From positions 186,001-250,000 of the forward strand of contig CATOTJ020000003.1 in NCBI GenBank assembly GCA_951813525.2: a DNA stretch of 64,000 bases. The letters run 5' to 3'. The notes under the pieces are model-generated. The model made no database searches. It worked only from the letters and a program-made list of their open reading frames with translations, and had not been told where the DNA came from. This DNA is from Thermohalobaculum sp951813525. GTDB taxonomy: Bacteria; Pseudomonadota; Alphaproteobacteria; Rhodobacterales; Rhodobacteraceae. Shown in pieces: positions 1-9,186 of the stretch; positions within the stretch are counted from its first letter, which is position 1; each line of letters begins with the position of its first letter. The position numbers and the translations under genes were made by a program.

Positions 1-74
1 GAGCGACCGGTTGGATCGTCAAACCGTACGAAGAAACCAAGCTGGTCCAAACGATCCGGCGGGTCGCCGCTTAG
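1..74 (+). CDS. C-terminal end of a CheY-like response regulator (partial)
   Basis: The last 23 codons of an open frame enter from the left edge and stop at TAG 72-74. The residues read A-T-G-W-I-V-K-P-Y-E-E; the K-P pair is the conserved lysine-proline after strand beta5 of receiver domains, where the lysine contacts the phosphorylated aspartate. The cheA start codon lies 16 bp downstream, so this is most likely the cheY of the same chemotaxis operon. Only the tail is visible, so receiver-family membership is well supported but the name cheY rests on context. Confidence 0.75.
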   Translation, partial: ATGWIVKPYEETKLVQTIRRVAA

Positions 75-90
75 GCCAGGAGGAATATGG

Positions 91-2235
91 ATGTCCCGGG
101 ACGAGTTAAGAGAATCATTCTTTCTGGAATGCGAAGACCTTCTTGAGGTCCTGGATACAGGACTGAACGAAATCTCAGATGGCAGTGCGGACGATGAAAC
201 AATCAATTCCGTTTTCCGGGCAGTCCATTCGATAAAGGGCGGCGCAGGCGCCTTCGCGCTAGACGAGCTTGTTGCGTTCGCACATCTATTTGAAACTGTC
301 CTTGACGACGTCAGGTCAGAGAAGCTGGCACTCGACCGCGAACTGATCGCGCTTTTCTTGAGATCTTTGGACATGTTGTCGGATCTCGTTGCTGCTTCGC
401 AAACCGGTTCCGGCAGCGATCCCGATGCAATCGAGCGGACCTGCCAAGAGCTCCGGGTTTACGTGACCGAGGAAGAGGAGGAGGAAGAAGACTACGAACC
501 GATGGCTATCTCCCTCGATCTGGACTTGGAGCCGATCGAACTGGGCTCGCCTGAACGGGTGTTCGAGATCCGATTCTTTCCCGGTCGGGAATTCTATGGG
601 CGTGGCAACGAGGCGACGCTTTTGCTCCGAGCCTTGTCGGAACTCGGAACCTTAACGACGGTGTGCGATCTCGACGACGTGCCTCTTCTCGACGATTACG
701 ATCCCGAGGAAGGCACGCTCAAATGGACGATAACGTTATCGACCGAGGCGTCCGAATCCGACATCGCAGAGATTTTCGAGTTTGCTGCCGATGACTGCCA
801 GTTGGTAATCGAGAAAATCGAGTCAATCGAAGATGAGACAATCGCCCCTGGACCGATCGAAGCGGTCCAGGAGGCCATCGCCGTTGCCCTTCAGGAGGAC
901 GAATCTCCGGCGCCGTTGCCGACACCGACTGCCGAGCCGTCGAACGAAGAACCACAAATTGAGGAGGATGCAAAATCCGCTCCACCCGTAGCTGCCTTGA
1001 AGGATGCGCCGGAGAAGACAGCTGATGCTCCGCGGGCGACGATTAGGGTGGACCTCGACCGGGTCGACCGATTGATAAATCTTGTCGGCGAGTTGGTCGT
1101 TAATCAAGCGATGATCGCTCAAAGTATCTCAGCATTCGAGCATCAATCCGGGTCCGACATCAAAGACGGTCTGGATGACTTTCGTCGGCTGACGCGGGAC
1201 ATTCAGGAAAGCGTGATGGCGATCCGGGCGCAGCCCGTCAAACCGCTCTTTCAGAGAATGTCTAGAATCATTCGCGAGGCTGCCCAGGCGACTGGTAAGG
1301 ACGTTCGGTTGGTAACAGACGGTGCGGAAACGGAAGTCGACAAAACCGTTGTCGAGCGCCTCGCCGATCCGCTGACCCACATGATCCGAAATGCCGTCGA
1401 TCATGGCCTTGAGAGTCCGGAAAAGCGCGAAGCCGCCGGCAAGCCGCGAGAAGGCATTGTCCATCTCGTCGCTGCGCACCGTTCGGGCCGCGTCGTCATC
1501 GAGATCAGCGATAACGGCGCAGGGATTAACCGGGAACGTGTTCGCGAGATTGCGATCGAAAAAGAACTGATCTCCGCAGATGCATCCTTGGCCGACAATG
1601 AAATTGACAACTTGCTCTTCCTGCCTGGGTTCTCGACGGCGAAAGAAGTGTCGAACCTTTCTGGGCGCGGCGTCGGGATGGATGTGGTTCGCAAATCAAT
1701 CCAATCGCTAGGCGGTCGGATTTCGATTGCCTCGACCCCAGGCCAAGGCACGAGTTTGACGATCTCGCTCCCCCTGACGCTGGCTGTCGTCGATGGTATT
1801 GTCGTTAGCATTGCTGATGAAGTCTTCGTAGTCCCATTGACCAGCGTGATCGAGACGCTAAAGCCAACCTCAGACGATGCGTTTCAGATAGACCCGTCTT
1901 CCTGGGCATTGAGATCACGCGGGCAAGTCATCCCGATTATCGACATCGGCCATCAGTTGGGGATGCGTGGGCCGGTCACGGACATGGACGACAAGGTCGT
2001 GCTTGTGACCGGAAACGAAGACGGATCCAGAAGCGCCTTGATAATCGACAGCGTCGAGGATCAGCGCCAGGTTGTCATCAAGAGCCTGGAGAAGAACTAC
2101 GGCGATGTTCCCGGCATCGCGGCCGCGACGATTCTGGGCGATGGCCGGATCGGTCTGATCCTTGACGTTGATATCCTTGTCGAAGGCGCCCAGGGCGGCT
2201 CGACTCTTGGCAATCATATTGCAATGGCTGGATAG
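91..2235 (+). CDS. cheA: Chemotaxis histidine kinase CheA
   Basis: Autophosphorylating kinase of the chemotaxis signalling array that passes phosphate to CheY and CheB. The 714-residue protein has the full family order. An HPt domain carries the phospho-accepting His46 (VHSIKGGAGAF). A divergent P2-like region at about 155-250 is followed by an acidic/proline linker. The dimerisation helices start near residue 345 (DRLINLVGELV). The HATPase has an N box at about 430 (HMIRNAVDHGLE), G1 near 474 (DNGAGI) and G2 near 526 (GRGVGMD). A CheW-like regulatory domain occupies about 570-705. An AGGAGG Shine-Dalgarno lies just upstream of ATG 91. It follows the cheY-like end and is followed by cheW one base after its stop. 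All catalytic motifs appear intact. Confidence 0.96.
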   Translation: MSRDELRESFFLECEDLLEVLDTGLNEISDGSADDETINSVFRAVHSIKGGAGAFALDELVAFAHLFETVLDDVRSEKLALDRELIALFLRSLDMLSDLVAASQTGSGSDPDAIERTCQELRVYVTEEEEEEEDYEPMAISLDLDLEPIELGSPERVFEIRFFPGREFYGRGNEATLLLRALSELGTLTTVCDLDDVPLLDDYDPEEGTLKWTITLSTEASESDIAEIFEFAADDCQLVIEKIESIEDETIAPGPIEAVQEAIAVALQEDESPAPLPTPTAEPSNEEPQIEEDAKSAPPVAALKDAPEKTADAPRATIRVDLDRVDRLINLVGELVVNQAMIAQSISAFEHQSGSDIKDGLDDFRRLTRDIQESVMAIRAQPVKPLFQRMSRIIREAAQATGKDVRLVTDGAETEVDKTVVERLADPLTHMIRNAVDHGLESPEKREAAGKPREGIVHLVAAHRSGRVVIEISDNGAGINRERVREIAIEKELISADASLADNEIDNLLFLPGFSTAKEVSNLSGRGVGMDVVRKSIQSLGGRISIASTPGQGTSLTISLPLTLAVVDGIVVSIADEVFVVPLTSVIETLKPTSDDAFQIDPSSWALRSRGQVIPIIDIGHQLGMRGPVTDMDDKVVLVTGNEDGSRSALIIDSVEDQRQVVIKSLEKNYGDVPGIAAATILGDGRIGLILDVDILVEGAQGGSTLGNHIAMAG

Positions 2236-2236
2236 T

Positions 2237-2707
2237 ATGATGAGTGAAACAAACGCCCTCGCAAGTGCCGCCTCACGCGAATTCATCACCTGCCGTATCG
2301 GAGATGACGAATATTGCGTGGACATCATGGCCGTCCGCGAGATCCGCGGCTGGACGCCGGCAACTAAACTTCCACATGCGCCGAGTTTTGTATGCGGGGT
2401 CATCAACTTGCGCGGATCTGTTCTACCTGTCATTGATCTTTCCGCGCGTTTGGGGATCGGAGCGACGGCAGCGAGAGAGCGGAATGTCATCATCATTGTT
2501 CAATTGCGCGAACAAACGTTGGGACTGTTGGTAGATGCTGTATCGGACATTCTTTGCGCATCTGAAGAGGATATGCATGTCACGCCTTCAGTCGCCTCGG
2601 AGACGGCCCGGGAGTTCGTGGAAGGCCTGATAACGGTAGGGAAACGCATGATCCGTATCCTGAATCTGGATCGCCTCGCTCCACCTGCTCTCGCCGATAC
2701 TGCCTGA
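2237..2707 (+). CDS. cheW: Chemotaxis coupling protein CheW
   Basis: Scaffold protein linking CheA to chemoreceptors at the inner membrane. The 156-residue product is a single CheW domain: it begins EFITCRIGDDEYCVDI, followed by VREIRGW, a GVINLRG core motif, and a late D-A-V-S-D-I segment. I chose ATG 2237, one base after the cheA stop, because the frame can be opened further upstream only inside cheA; a second ATG lies at 2240. The stop is 15 bp before the cheR start, in keeping with a single operon. Length and motifs are normal for the family. Confidence 0.95.
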   Translation: MMSETNALASAASREFITCRIGDDEYCVDIMAVREIRGWTPATKLPHAPSFVCGVINLRGSVLPVIDLSARLGIGATAARERNVIIIVQLREQTLGLLVDAVSDILCASEEDMHVTPSVASETAREFVEGLITVGKRMIRILNLDRLAPPALADTA

Positions 2708-2722
2708 TCAGATCGGCGCGAG

Positions 2723-3580
2723 ATGCAATCAAACCCGCTCCAGTCTGGTCGTTCGAACCCAATTCTCAGCCCGTCGAATTTGCGTCAGATCGCCTCCTTA
2801 GTGCAGGACGAGACGGGGATTGTCGTCAACGAAGAAAAAGAATCGCTGGTTCAATCTCGGCTTACGCGCAGACTTCGCACAACGAAATTTGCTGACTTTG
2901 ACTCCTATATTAATTTTGTCCGTAGCGCTGATGGCCGTGACGAATTTATGGAAATGCTTCGCGCACTGACGACAAATGTGACAAAATTTGATCGAGAGCC
3001 ACACCATTTCAACGACTTAAGGGAAAACGTTCTCCCGAACCTGGTCGATCGAGTTAAGGCGGGCGGAAAACTGCGAATGTGGTCGTCGGCCTGCTCGACC
3101 GGCGAAGAAGCGTATACGATTGCGATGGAGCTCTGCGATTTCTTTCCAGAGATAGAACGCTACGACGTTAAGATCCTTGCAACGGACCTCGATAGCAACG
3201 TTGTCGAAAGTGCGAGGAGTGCCGTTTATCTGGGCCGCACCATCGGCGAGCTGTCAGCTAAACGTCAGAAGTACTTCCCGCCGGGGGCGGCAGATCGCCC
3301 AACAGAAAAATTTGCGATCAGCAAAGTTGCCCGCCGTCTCGTCAAATTCAATGTACTCAACCTTCTTCACCAATGGCCCTTTCGCGGTCCGTTCGATGTG
3401 ATCTTTTGCCGTAACGTCATGATCTATTTTAATCGCGAAACTCAGGAAACATTGTTGAAACGATTTTCGGACGTGTCATCCAAAGAAACCCGGCTTTATA
3501 TTGGCCACTCCGAACGACTCGTCGGCCCGGCTCAATCGAGATTTAGAAGCGTCGGAACGACCACATACGCATACAATTAA
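2723..3580 (+). CDS. cheR: Chemoreceptor glutamate methyltransferase CheR
   Basis: Methylates glutamates on chemoreceptors with S-adenosylmethionine, giving adaptation. The 285-residue protein has the CheR N-terminal helical domain, then a Rossmann methyltransferase with SAM-site motif SACSTGEEAYTIAM at about residue 120, a second acidic strand end (ILATDLDSNVV) and the late motif FDVIFCRNVMIYF. It is the last chemotaxis gene before the IS remnants. No cheB, cheD or receptor gene follows, so the operon is either naturally short or was cut by the neighbouring insertions. This stretch is visibly AT-richer than the right-hand part of the window. Confidence 0.95.
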   Translation: MQSNPLQSGRSNPILSPSNLRQIASLVQDETGIVVNEEKESLVQSRLTRRLRTTKFADFDSYINFVRSADGRDEFMEMLRALTTNVTKFDREPHHFNDLRENVLPNLVDRVKAGGKLRMWSSACSTGEEAYTIAMELCDFFPEIERYDVKILATDLDSNVVESARSAVYLGRTIGELSAKRQKYFPPGAADRPTEKFAISKVARRLVKFNVLNLLHQWPFRGPFDVIFCRNVMIYFNRETQETLLKRFSDVSSKETRLYIGHSERLVGPAQSRFRSVGTTTYAYN

Positions 3581-3806
3581 CTCGAAAGATGGCAATTTTA
3601 TACGACGGACGATAACGCATGTAGGCCTCACCGCGTATCTGGTCCGGGCCGATTTTGTTGAAGAAGTCGTTTTGGAAGTATTTGTTAAGTATGGTTGAGT
3701 GGCGCTCGCTCACTGCATAGTGCTGGTGCCGAGACGAGCTTTGTCGACCCGTCCCGGATTTGTGCCGCTCCTTTGACCACGTATCGTGTCGCAAAGGAGA
3801 ACAGAG

Positions 3807-4034
3807 ATGTCGTCACGATCGACCAAGGAATTCCGCGCCGAAGCAGTGCGCGTGGCTTTGACCAGCGGGCTGCCGCGCAAGCAGGTGGCCGCAGATTTTG
3901 GGATCGGCTTCTCGACGCTGATCCGCTGGATACAGCAGGATCGGCGCAACCCTGAGAATCCGACGGTCCGGTCCGATCTGGAAAGAAAGATCGCCGAGCT
4001 GCGGAAAGAGAGATCAAACCGATGGGTCAGGTGA
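3807..4034 (+). pseudogene. IS3-type transposase OrfA fragment (HTH_Tnp_1)
   Basis: A helix-turn-helix transposase subunit is recognisable from FRAEAVRVALTSG, KQVAADFGIGFSTLIRWIQ and the start of the leucine-zipper segment (LERKIAELRKE). A good Shine-Dalgarno (AAGGAGA, 3793-3799) precedes ATG 3807. After about residue 68 the homology ends and the frame reads into the flank of the next element, stopping at 4034; no OrfB follows. It is therefore a truncated relic, apparently cut by the IS256-type element whose own start lies at 4022 within this frame. Family assignment comes from recognisable sequence, not a database search. Confidence 0.8.
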
Positions 4035-5211
4035 TCTAGATAGATGAGGCACGAATCAAGGATCAACTTAATGAGATGGTCCGCGGCACGGTCGAGGAAG
4101 CCTTGAACGCGATGCTGGACGCCGAGGCGGATCGCTTGTACGGCGCTAACAGATACGGGCGCAGTGAATGCCGCCAGAACACCCGCGCCGGGCATTATGA
4201 ACGCCCGCTTCACGCCAAGGCAGGCGATGTCAGCCTGAGAGTCCCGAAGCTACGGCGCCAGACGTTCGAGCCGGCAATCATCGAGCGCTATCAGCGCCGC
4301 GAGAGCTGTGTCGAGGAAGCGCTGATCGAGATGTACCTGTCGGGTGTTTCAGTTCGTCGCGTCGAGGACATCACAGAAGCGCTCTGGGGCACGAGGGTCA
4401 GCCCCAGCGCAGTCTCGAACCTGAAAAAGAAGATCTATGCCAAGATCGAAAAATGGCGGAACCGGCCAATTGAAGGCCAGCATCCGTAGGTCTTCCGCGA
4501 CGGCATCGTCACAAAGCGCACGTGGGCGGGCAAGGTGCGCAATGTGTCTCTGCTGGTCGCCATAGGTGTAACGTCGGATGGGTATCGTGAGATGCTGGGG
4601 ATCTGTGAGGGCGCCAAGAAGGACAAGCCCGGCTGGTCAGCATTCCTGAGCCACCTCGTGGACCGCGGTCTTAAGGGCGTGGAGCTGATCACCTCGGATG
4701 CCCGCCGGGGCTTGATCGAGAGTGTGACCGACCCCCTTCCCGACGCGCGCTGGCAACGCTGCACGGCCCACTTCTATCGCGATGTTTTCAGCCACGTCCC
4801 GTCGACCAAGATTCGCGAAGTCGGTCATATGCTCAAAGCGATCCATGCACAGGAGAGCCAGGCGGCGGCAACCGAGAAGGCAGAAGCCGTGGTCACTGAA
4901 TTACGCCGTCAGCGTATGACAATGGCCACTGAATTGGCCGAAGAGACAGTCGACCAGACGTTGACCTACTACACCTTTCCGGACAGCCACTGGATCAAGC
5001 TGCGTACGAACAAATCCTTGGAGAGGATCATGCGAGAGGTCCGCAGACGCACCCGCGTGGTCGGCGCATTCCCCGACGGACAGTCCTGCCTAAATCTTTC
5101 AGCTGCCAGGCTCCGCCACATCGCTGGAACCCAGTGGTCGATACAATATACATGAACATGGACCCGCTACACGCCGCGAGAAACAACCAACCCGGAGCCG
5201 CCGTCGCATGA
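4022..5211 (+). pseudogene. Degenerate IS256-family (mutator-type) transposase
   Basis: The frame from ATG 4022 reads MGQVI, then TAG (4037-4039), then IDEARIKDQLNEMVRGTVEEALNAML onward, which is the usual IS256-type N-terminus. A second in-frame TAG (4487-4489) falls where relatives usually have Tyr (IEGQHP-stop-VFRDGI). The rest (LLVAIGV, GICEGAK, HVPSTKIREV, VVGAFPDGQS, LRHIAGTQW) continues in the same frame to about 5130. There a frameshift gives a stop at 5155, whereas another frame continues to TGA 5211 (MNMDPL...AVA). Three separate lesions mean no full-length enzyme. I saw no convincing terminal inverted repeats; the left end seems lost into the IS3 fragment. Confidence 0.85.
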
Positions 5212-5392
5212 CAAAAGTGCGGAAGATTCTGGATACTACCAAATTCGCTTCAGGCTTGGGTCGCTTGTTCGCGATTTCTGGTCCTCCGTACTCATAAACA
5301 TCGGGCGGACCACTTCATTGGGAGAGGCTCAGCTCGCGCACATCTTCGGACAACTTCTTCGTCGGCTTGCTCGGGACGCCCGGAATTTTGGC

Positions 5393-6535
5393 TCAGGTTT
5401 CACCGTTGCCACCGCAGGAATTGCAGAAGCCTCTTCCAAGGCATCTCGGGCAATCCACGTCGGGAATGACATTGATCCCGCGCCCGCCGCAATAAAAGCA
5501 GGATCCGGTGCCCGAACAGGAATTGCAAAAGGCTCCAAACGCCGCTTCGCCGGGCGCAGTGGCCGGCTCGCCAGAGAGCTCGGCGCGCAGGCGGGTGGCT
5601 GTTTGTTTGATGCCGGCGGTGCGCTGATCCATCTCGGCCCGAAGGCTGGCGCCGATCTCGTCGCGCAATTCGCGCGCCGTGGTGCCGAGCTTGCGCGTTC
5701 CAAATCCCGCGATCTTCTGTTTCTGCTCTTCGGCGCTGTCCTGCAGGGGCCGGATGACCGCGAAGTTGCCCTTCGGCTCTAACGCCAGGATGATCCAAAA
5801 GGTTTCTGGCGGCGACCAATAGGCCATCTCGGTGAACGGGATGTCGCAATATCCGCCATTGCCCCACCCGGTTCCCCAACTGTTGCGAACAATGAAGATC
5901 TGCTGATCCAAATCATAACCGACGATCAACATGCAATGCCCGCCGCCGGGGCGGCCCGTCCGCTCGTCATAGGTCGTCGCGGGGATGCGGCCCGTGCGCC
6001 CGGCTTCCTCGTAACAGCGCTGTGGCATGAACGTCCCATAAACAACGGGCATGCCGTTTGCCAACGCGCCGATCGCACCCTGGGCGCCGCCCACGCGGGC
6101 ATACTGAACGGCTTCGTGCTTCAAGCCGTCGGCATAAGCCGGTTGCGGTGGCTCCTGTGCGAACAGGCTGACGTCGTAGGGCCAATGTTGCGACTCGCAC
6201 GCACCGAACGCCATGACCGATGCCATGGCCTCGTTGATCATTGCGCCTGTGTCCTGTTGGATCGTGCCCTTTAACCGGCGGGTGTTGTAGTAGACAAACA
6301 TCCGGCTTAGATCCGGAGCTGTGCCGTCGCGCTTGATATAATGATATTCCAACGCGCCAACGCAGGCATTCGCCGTGCAACTTCCGATTTTCCCCTGATC
6401 TTCGACGGGTGAGCAGTGCGGGCGCAGATCCACTTTCTTTGGAAGGGTCTGATCCCCGAATTCCATCCGGTAGTCGGCGTCGGCCGGCTCGCCGAAAATG
6501 CAGCCATCCAGGCGGTTTCCATCATCTGTCAGCAT
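5393..6535 (-). CDS. Papain-fold (C1) cysteine protease with DnaJ-type zinc finger
   Basis: The 380-residue protein begins with a papain-like domain: oxyanion Gln47 and nucleophile Cys53 (DQGKIGSCTANACVGALEY), catalytic His200 (GGGHCMLIVGYD) and Asn218 (NSWGTGWGNGGYC). All catalytic positions are intact, and no signal peptide or prodomain is visible, so it should act in the cytoplasm without classical zymogen processing. The last roughly 50 residues hold four CxxCxGxG-type repeats (CNSCSGTG, CFYCGGRG, CPRCLGRG, CNSCGGNG), the pattern of the DnaJ cysteine-rich domain. It is the last gene of a minus-strand cluster with a kinase, an FHA protein and an SPFH protein. Function as the cluster's effector protease is inferred from context. 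Confidence 0.88.
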   Translation of the reverse strand: MLTDDGNRLDGCIFGEPADADYRMEFGDQTLPKKVDLRPHCSPVEDQGKIGSCTANACVGALEYHYIKRDGTAPDLSRMFVYYNTRRLKGTIQQDTGAMINEAMASVMAFGACESQHWPYDVSLFAQEPPQPAYADGLKHEAVQYARVGGAQGAIGALANGMPVVYGTFMPQRCYEEAGRTGRIPATTYDERTGRPGGGHCMLIVGYDLDQQIFIVRNSWGTGWGNGGYCDIPFTEMAYWSPPETFWIILALEPKGNFAVIRPLQDSAEEQKQKIAGFGTRKLGTTARELRDEIGASLRAEMDQRTAGIKQTATRLRAELSGEPATAPGEAAFGAFCNSCSGTGSCFYCGGRGINVIPDVDCPRCLGRGFCNSCGGNGET

Positions 6536-6736
6536 GATTGACTCCTACAGTCAGAACAATCGGGACAAGCGAACACAGGCCACATCAATGCGGGGCATCG
6601 AGGCAGCGCATGTGCAGCACCCCCGCGGTACCTGCGTCAGAAAAGCCACCGCGCCTTCTAATCGGCAATGACGTTAGTGAGCGGCACACGTTACTTTGAT
6701 CGTCGCGGCGCCCTGTCCCGCGTTGCCTGGTCTGGC

Positions 6737-7978
6737 TCAAACCGAACTCGCGGCGATCGCGATGATAATATAGAAAACAACGACGGATCCGACGACGATA
6801 ATGGCCAACTTGTGTCCGCGGTCGTCCTTCTTCTTCCTGTTCTGTCCGCCCCCGCCCCCGCCCTGACGCCGTTCCCATTCTTCGCGTTCGCGTTTGCGGC
6901 GTTCAGCATCGGTTTCGCGGCGCCGCGGCGGATCATCGATCCGCGATCTCTCCCGCTCGTCGCGCTCCGGTTCGGGCGTGGGCGGCGGAACGGGGATCGG
7001 ATCGACCAGCGGCTTCGGCTCGCCGCTAAGTGCTGACAGCAGTTCTTCGCGAAAATCCTCAACCGATTGTTGGCGCGAGCGCGGGCGGTTCGAAAGGCCA
7101 CGTTCCAGCAACGAGTCGATGGCTTCCGGCACATCGGCGCGGTGCTTGGACGGCGGCTGCCAAACCCCATCGGGCAGCACATCCATCAAAAATTCGTAGA
7201 ACATTCGGGCCAGCGAGTAGATGTCGGCGGCGGGACCGGCCGCATCGGGCGTCGTGCGCTGCTCGGGGGCCATGTATAACGGCTTGCCCATCGCGCCCGC
7301 CGCCGTTTGCATCAGCGACATATTTGCCGCCCTGGCAATTCCGAAATCCAGCAGTTTCAAGCGGAAGTCGCCTTCATTCGGGTCGCCCATCAGAATGACG
7401 TTTTCCGGAGATAGATCGCGGTGGACGATCCCCATGTCATGCGCCGCCTGAAGGCCGTCGAGAATTGCCAGGATGATCCCGACCGCGGCATCCAAAGTCA
7501 CCTCGCCGCCGGTGCTCAACTGTCGTCCAAACCAACCGCGCAGCGATTGGCCTTCCAGAAACTCCATGGTCAGATAGGGACTGTCGCCTACCTTGGCGAC
7601 ATCATAGACGGCAACGACGTTCGGGTGCCGGATGTCACGGGTCAGCAGTCCTTCGGAAACCAGCCGTTCGACCGAGGACGAGCCAACCAGCATGCGGCTG
7701 TTGATGACTTTCAGGGCGATCGGGCGATTGGCGATTTTGTCATGGGCCCGGTAAACGACGCCCATGCCGCCAGCACCGATCTGGTTTTCGATCACATAGC
7801 GGCCGTCGAATTCGCTTCCCGGTTCCAGACGCTCGCCACTGTCGCCGGTCGTAATCCGTGTGCCGCCCGGCATAAATTCGGTCATCGACTCGGGCGCGGC
7901 TGCGGCGACGCGGGCCCCGCATTCCGAACAAAATCCGGACCCCGGCGCCAGGTCAGCGGAGCAGTTCGTGCATTTCAT
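6737..7978 (-). CDS. Hanks-type Ser/Thr protein kinase with zinc ribbon and C-terminal membrane anchor
   Basis: The 413-residue protein opens with a zinc ribbon (CTNC at residues 3-6, CSEC at 17-20). A complete eukaryote-like kinase domain spans about 61-320: glycine loop IGAGGMGVVY, Lys90, HRD 186-188 (GIVHRDLSPENV), DFG 211-213 and APE near 238. A proline- and arginine-rich juxtamembrane stretch (RDERERSR, RRRETDAERRKRER) leads to one hydrophobic helix at about 390-410, so the kinase faces the cytoplasm. The chain ends four residues after that helix, so there is no extracellular sensor domain, unlike PASTA kinases. The neighbouring FHA protein is the obvious candidate phospho-reader. A 200-bp gap separates it from the protease gene. 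Confidence 0.93.
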   Translation of the reverse strand: MKCTNCSADLAPGSGFCSECGARVAAAAPESMTEFMPGGTRITTGDSGERLEPGSEFDGRYVIENQIGAGGMGVVYRAHDKIANRPIALKVINSRMLVGSSSVERLVSEGLLTRDIRHPNVVAVYDVAKVGDSPYLTMEFLEGQSLRGWFGRQLSTGGEVTLDAAVGIILAILDGLQAAHDMGIVHRDLSPENVILMGDPNEGDFRLKLLDFGIARAANMSLMQTAAGAMGKPLYMAPEQRTTPDAAGPAADIYSLARMFYEFLMDVLPDGVWQPPSKHRADVPEAIDSLLERGLSNRPRSRQQSVEDFREELLSALSGEPKPLVDPIPVPPPTPEPERDERERSRIDDPPRRRETDAERRKREREEWERRQGGGGGGQNRKKKDDRGHKLAIIVVGSVVVFYIIIAIAASSV

Positions 7979-8033
7979 ATCTTCTTCTCCAATTCCCGGC
8001 GCTTACTCGCGCCCCTGCCCCACTTGCCGCCCA

Positions 8034-9182
8034 TCAGCCCGCTTGCAGCCGCTCGATGCGAACCGTCTCGACGATCCCGTCAGGGCGTGCCTCGAACGCC
8101 AGACGGATCGCCAGCGCTTCGGGGTTGCCAATCAACGGTTGGATGATATCGCCATCGTTCAGATCATGCAGTGTCGATGTTGTCACCTGCTTGCCGTTCA
8201 CCAAAACACCGTAAGAGCTGCGCACAAAAAGACAGAGCCGGTTATTCAGGTTCATCAGGTCAAAATGACGGCGTGACACGGCAAAGCTGGCTTCGCGGTC
8301 CGTTTTGCCTGTTCGCGGGTCCGTCACCCGCAAGACGACATCCGACGGGTCTGGATTTTGTTCGTCGTCATAGTCTCGGCTGTTGCGGCCAAAAACCAGA
8401 ACCCCGCGCGATCCGATCGAGGCTGTGGATGGCGCATGGCGGGCCGGAAACCCGATGAGGCGGAAGTCTGCCGTCCGCGGAACCAGCCGCCCGGTCGCCG
8501 AATATCCGCGCAAACCCCATTCAACTTCACGCCGCTCGTACCGGTCGAACGGCACGCGAACCCGGTCGGTTGACGCAGCGCTGCCCGCGCTGGCCGGGCT
8601 ATCCATCCGGGTCGGGACATGGACCATGCCGCCGGTTCCGAATTGGGCGCCGGAAAGATCGATATTCTGAACAATCTGACTGTCCGACGGCGTGTCCGAT
8701 GAAAAGCGGATCGCCCCGCCATAAAGATATTGCTCCTCATACCCTTTGTACCGGGTCCCGAACGCCATTTCGATTTCGATGACCCCGGTGCCACCGGCCT
8801 CCAACGCGCCGGTTTCGACAAAAAAAGCCCGCTCGTCGCCTGCGCCAACCCGTTCCCACGGCAGGTCAAGCGGGCGGAAATCATCCGAGCCCCTGCGCAT
8901 CATCGCCCGCGTCGCCCAGATCGGCCGTTCAATGGAAGACGTATTCCGCAGGACGAGCGGGATCGTCAATTGATGCCCGACACTGGTGTTCGTCACGGCG
9001 TTCTTGTCAATGTATAGTTCCGGCGCTACGCAGACCCGGCATGGTGTCAAGGGTTCGACCAGACTGAAACACTCGGCATAGGCCAAGCATCGCAAAAAGC
9101 TCGCGCCGCAATCGGCGCAAAATGTCGCCGACAGGTCCAACGCATTCTTGTGGCAGCATTCGCTGTATTTACGCCATTCCAT
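8034..9182 (-). CDS. FHA-domain protein with N-terminal zinc-ribbon pair
   Basis: A 382-residue protein whose first 51 residues hold several Cys pairs (CC at 9-10, CADC at 22-25, C32, C38, CRVC at 48-51), probably two zinc ribbons. A beta-rich middle region (about 55-240) resembles no family I can name. The C-terminal FHA domain (about 262-365) keeps the phosphothreonine-binding signature: Gly265-Arg266, Ser303 with SRRH to His306, and Asn329-Gly330. FHA domains bind phosphothreonine peptides, so it is likely to read phosphorylation by the kinase encoded just downstream. Its start is 4 bp from the stop of the SPFH gene, which argues for co-translation. Confidence 0.88.
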   Translation of the reverse strand: MEWRKYSECCHKNALDLSATFCADCGASFLRCLAYAECFSLVEPLTPCRVCVAPELYIDKNAVTNTSVGHQLTIPLVLRNTSSIERPIWATRAMMRRGSDDFRPLDLPWERVGAGDERAFFVETGALEAGGTGVIEIEMAFGTRYKGYEEQYLYGGAIRFSSDTPSDSQIVQNIDLSGAQFGTGGMVHVPTRMDSPASAGSAASTDRVRVPFDRYERREVEWGLRGYSATGRLVPRTADFRLIGFPARHAPSTASIGSRGVLVFGRNSRDYDDEQNPDPSDVVLRVTDPRTGKTDREASFAVSRRHFDLMNLNNRLCLFVRSSYGVLVNGKQVTTSTLHDLNDGDIIQPLIGNPEALAIRLAFEARPDGIVETVRIERLQAG

Positions 9183-9186
9183 CAGA

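Noticed and set aside
3640..3700. A GGGCCGATTTTGTTGAAGAA stretch resembling the end of another IS family
   Set aside because: Too short and without a partner end; could be chance.
4037..4489. Two in-frame TAG codons as evidence of stop-codon recoding
   Set aside because: Normal genes in the window end with TAG, and a frameshift in the same transposase indicates simple decay.
5318..5782. A 154-codon open frame on the plus strand opposite the protease zinc finger
   Set aside because: It is the shadow of the papain-like protease C-terminus and has no family match.
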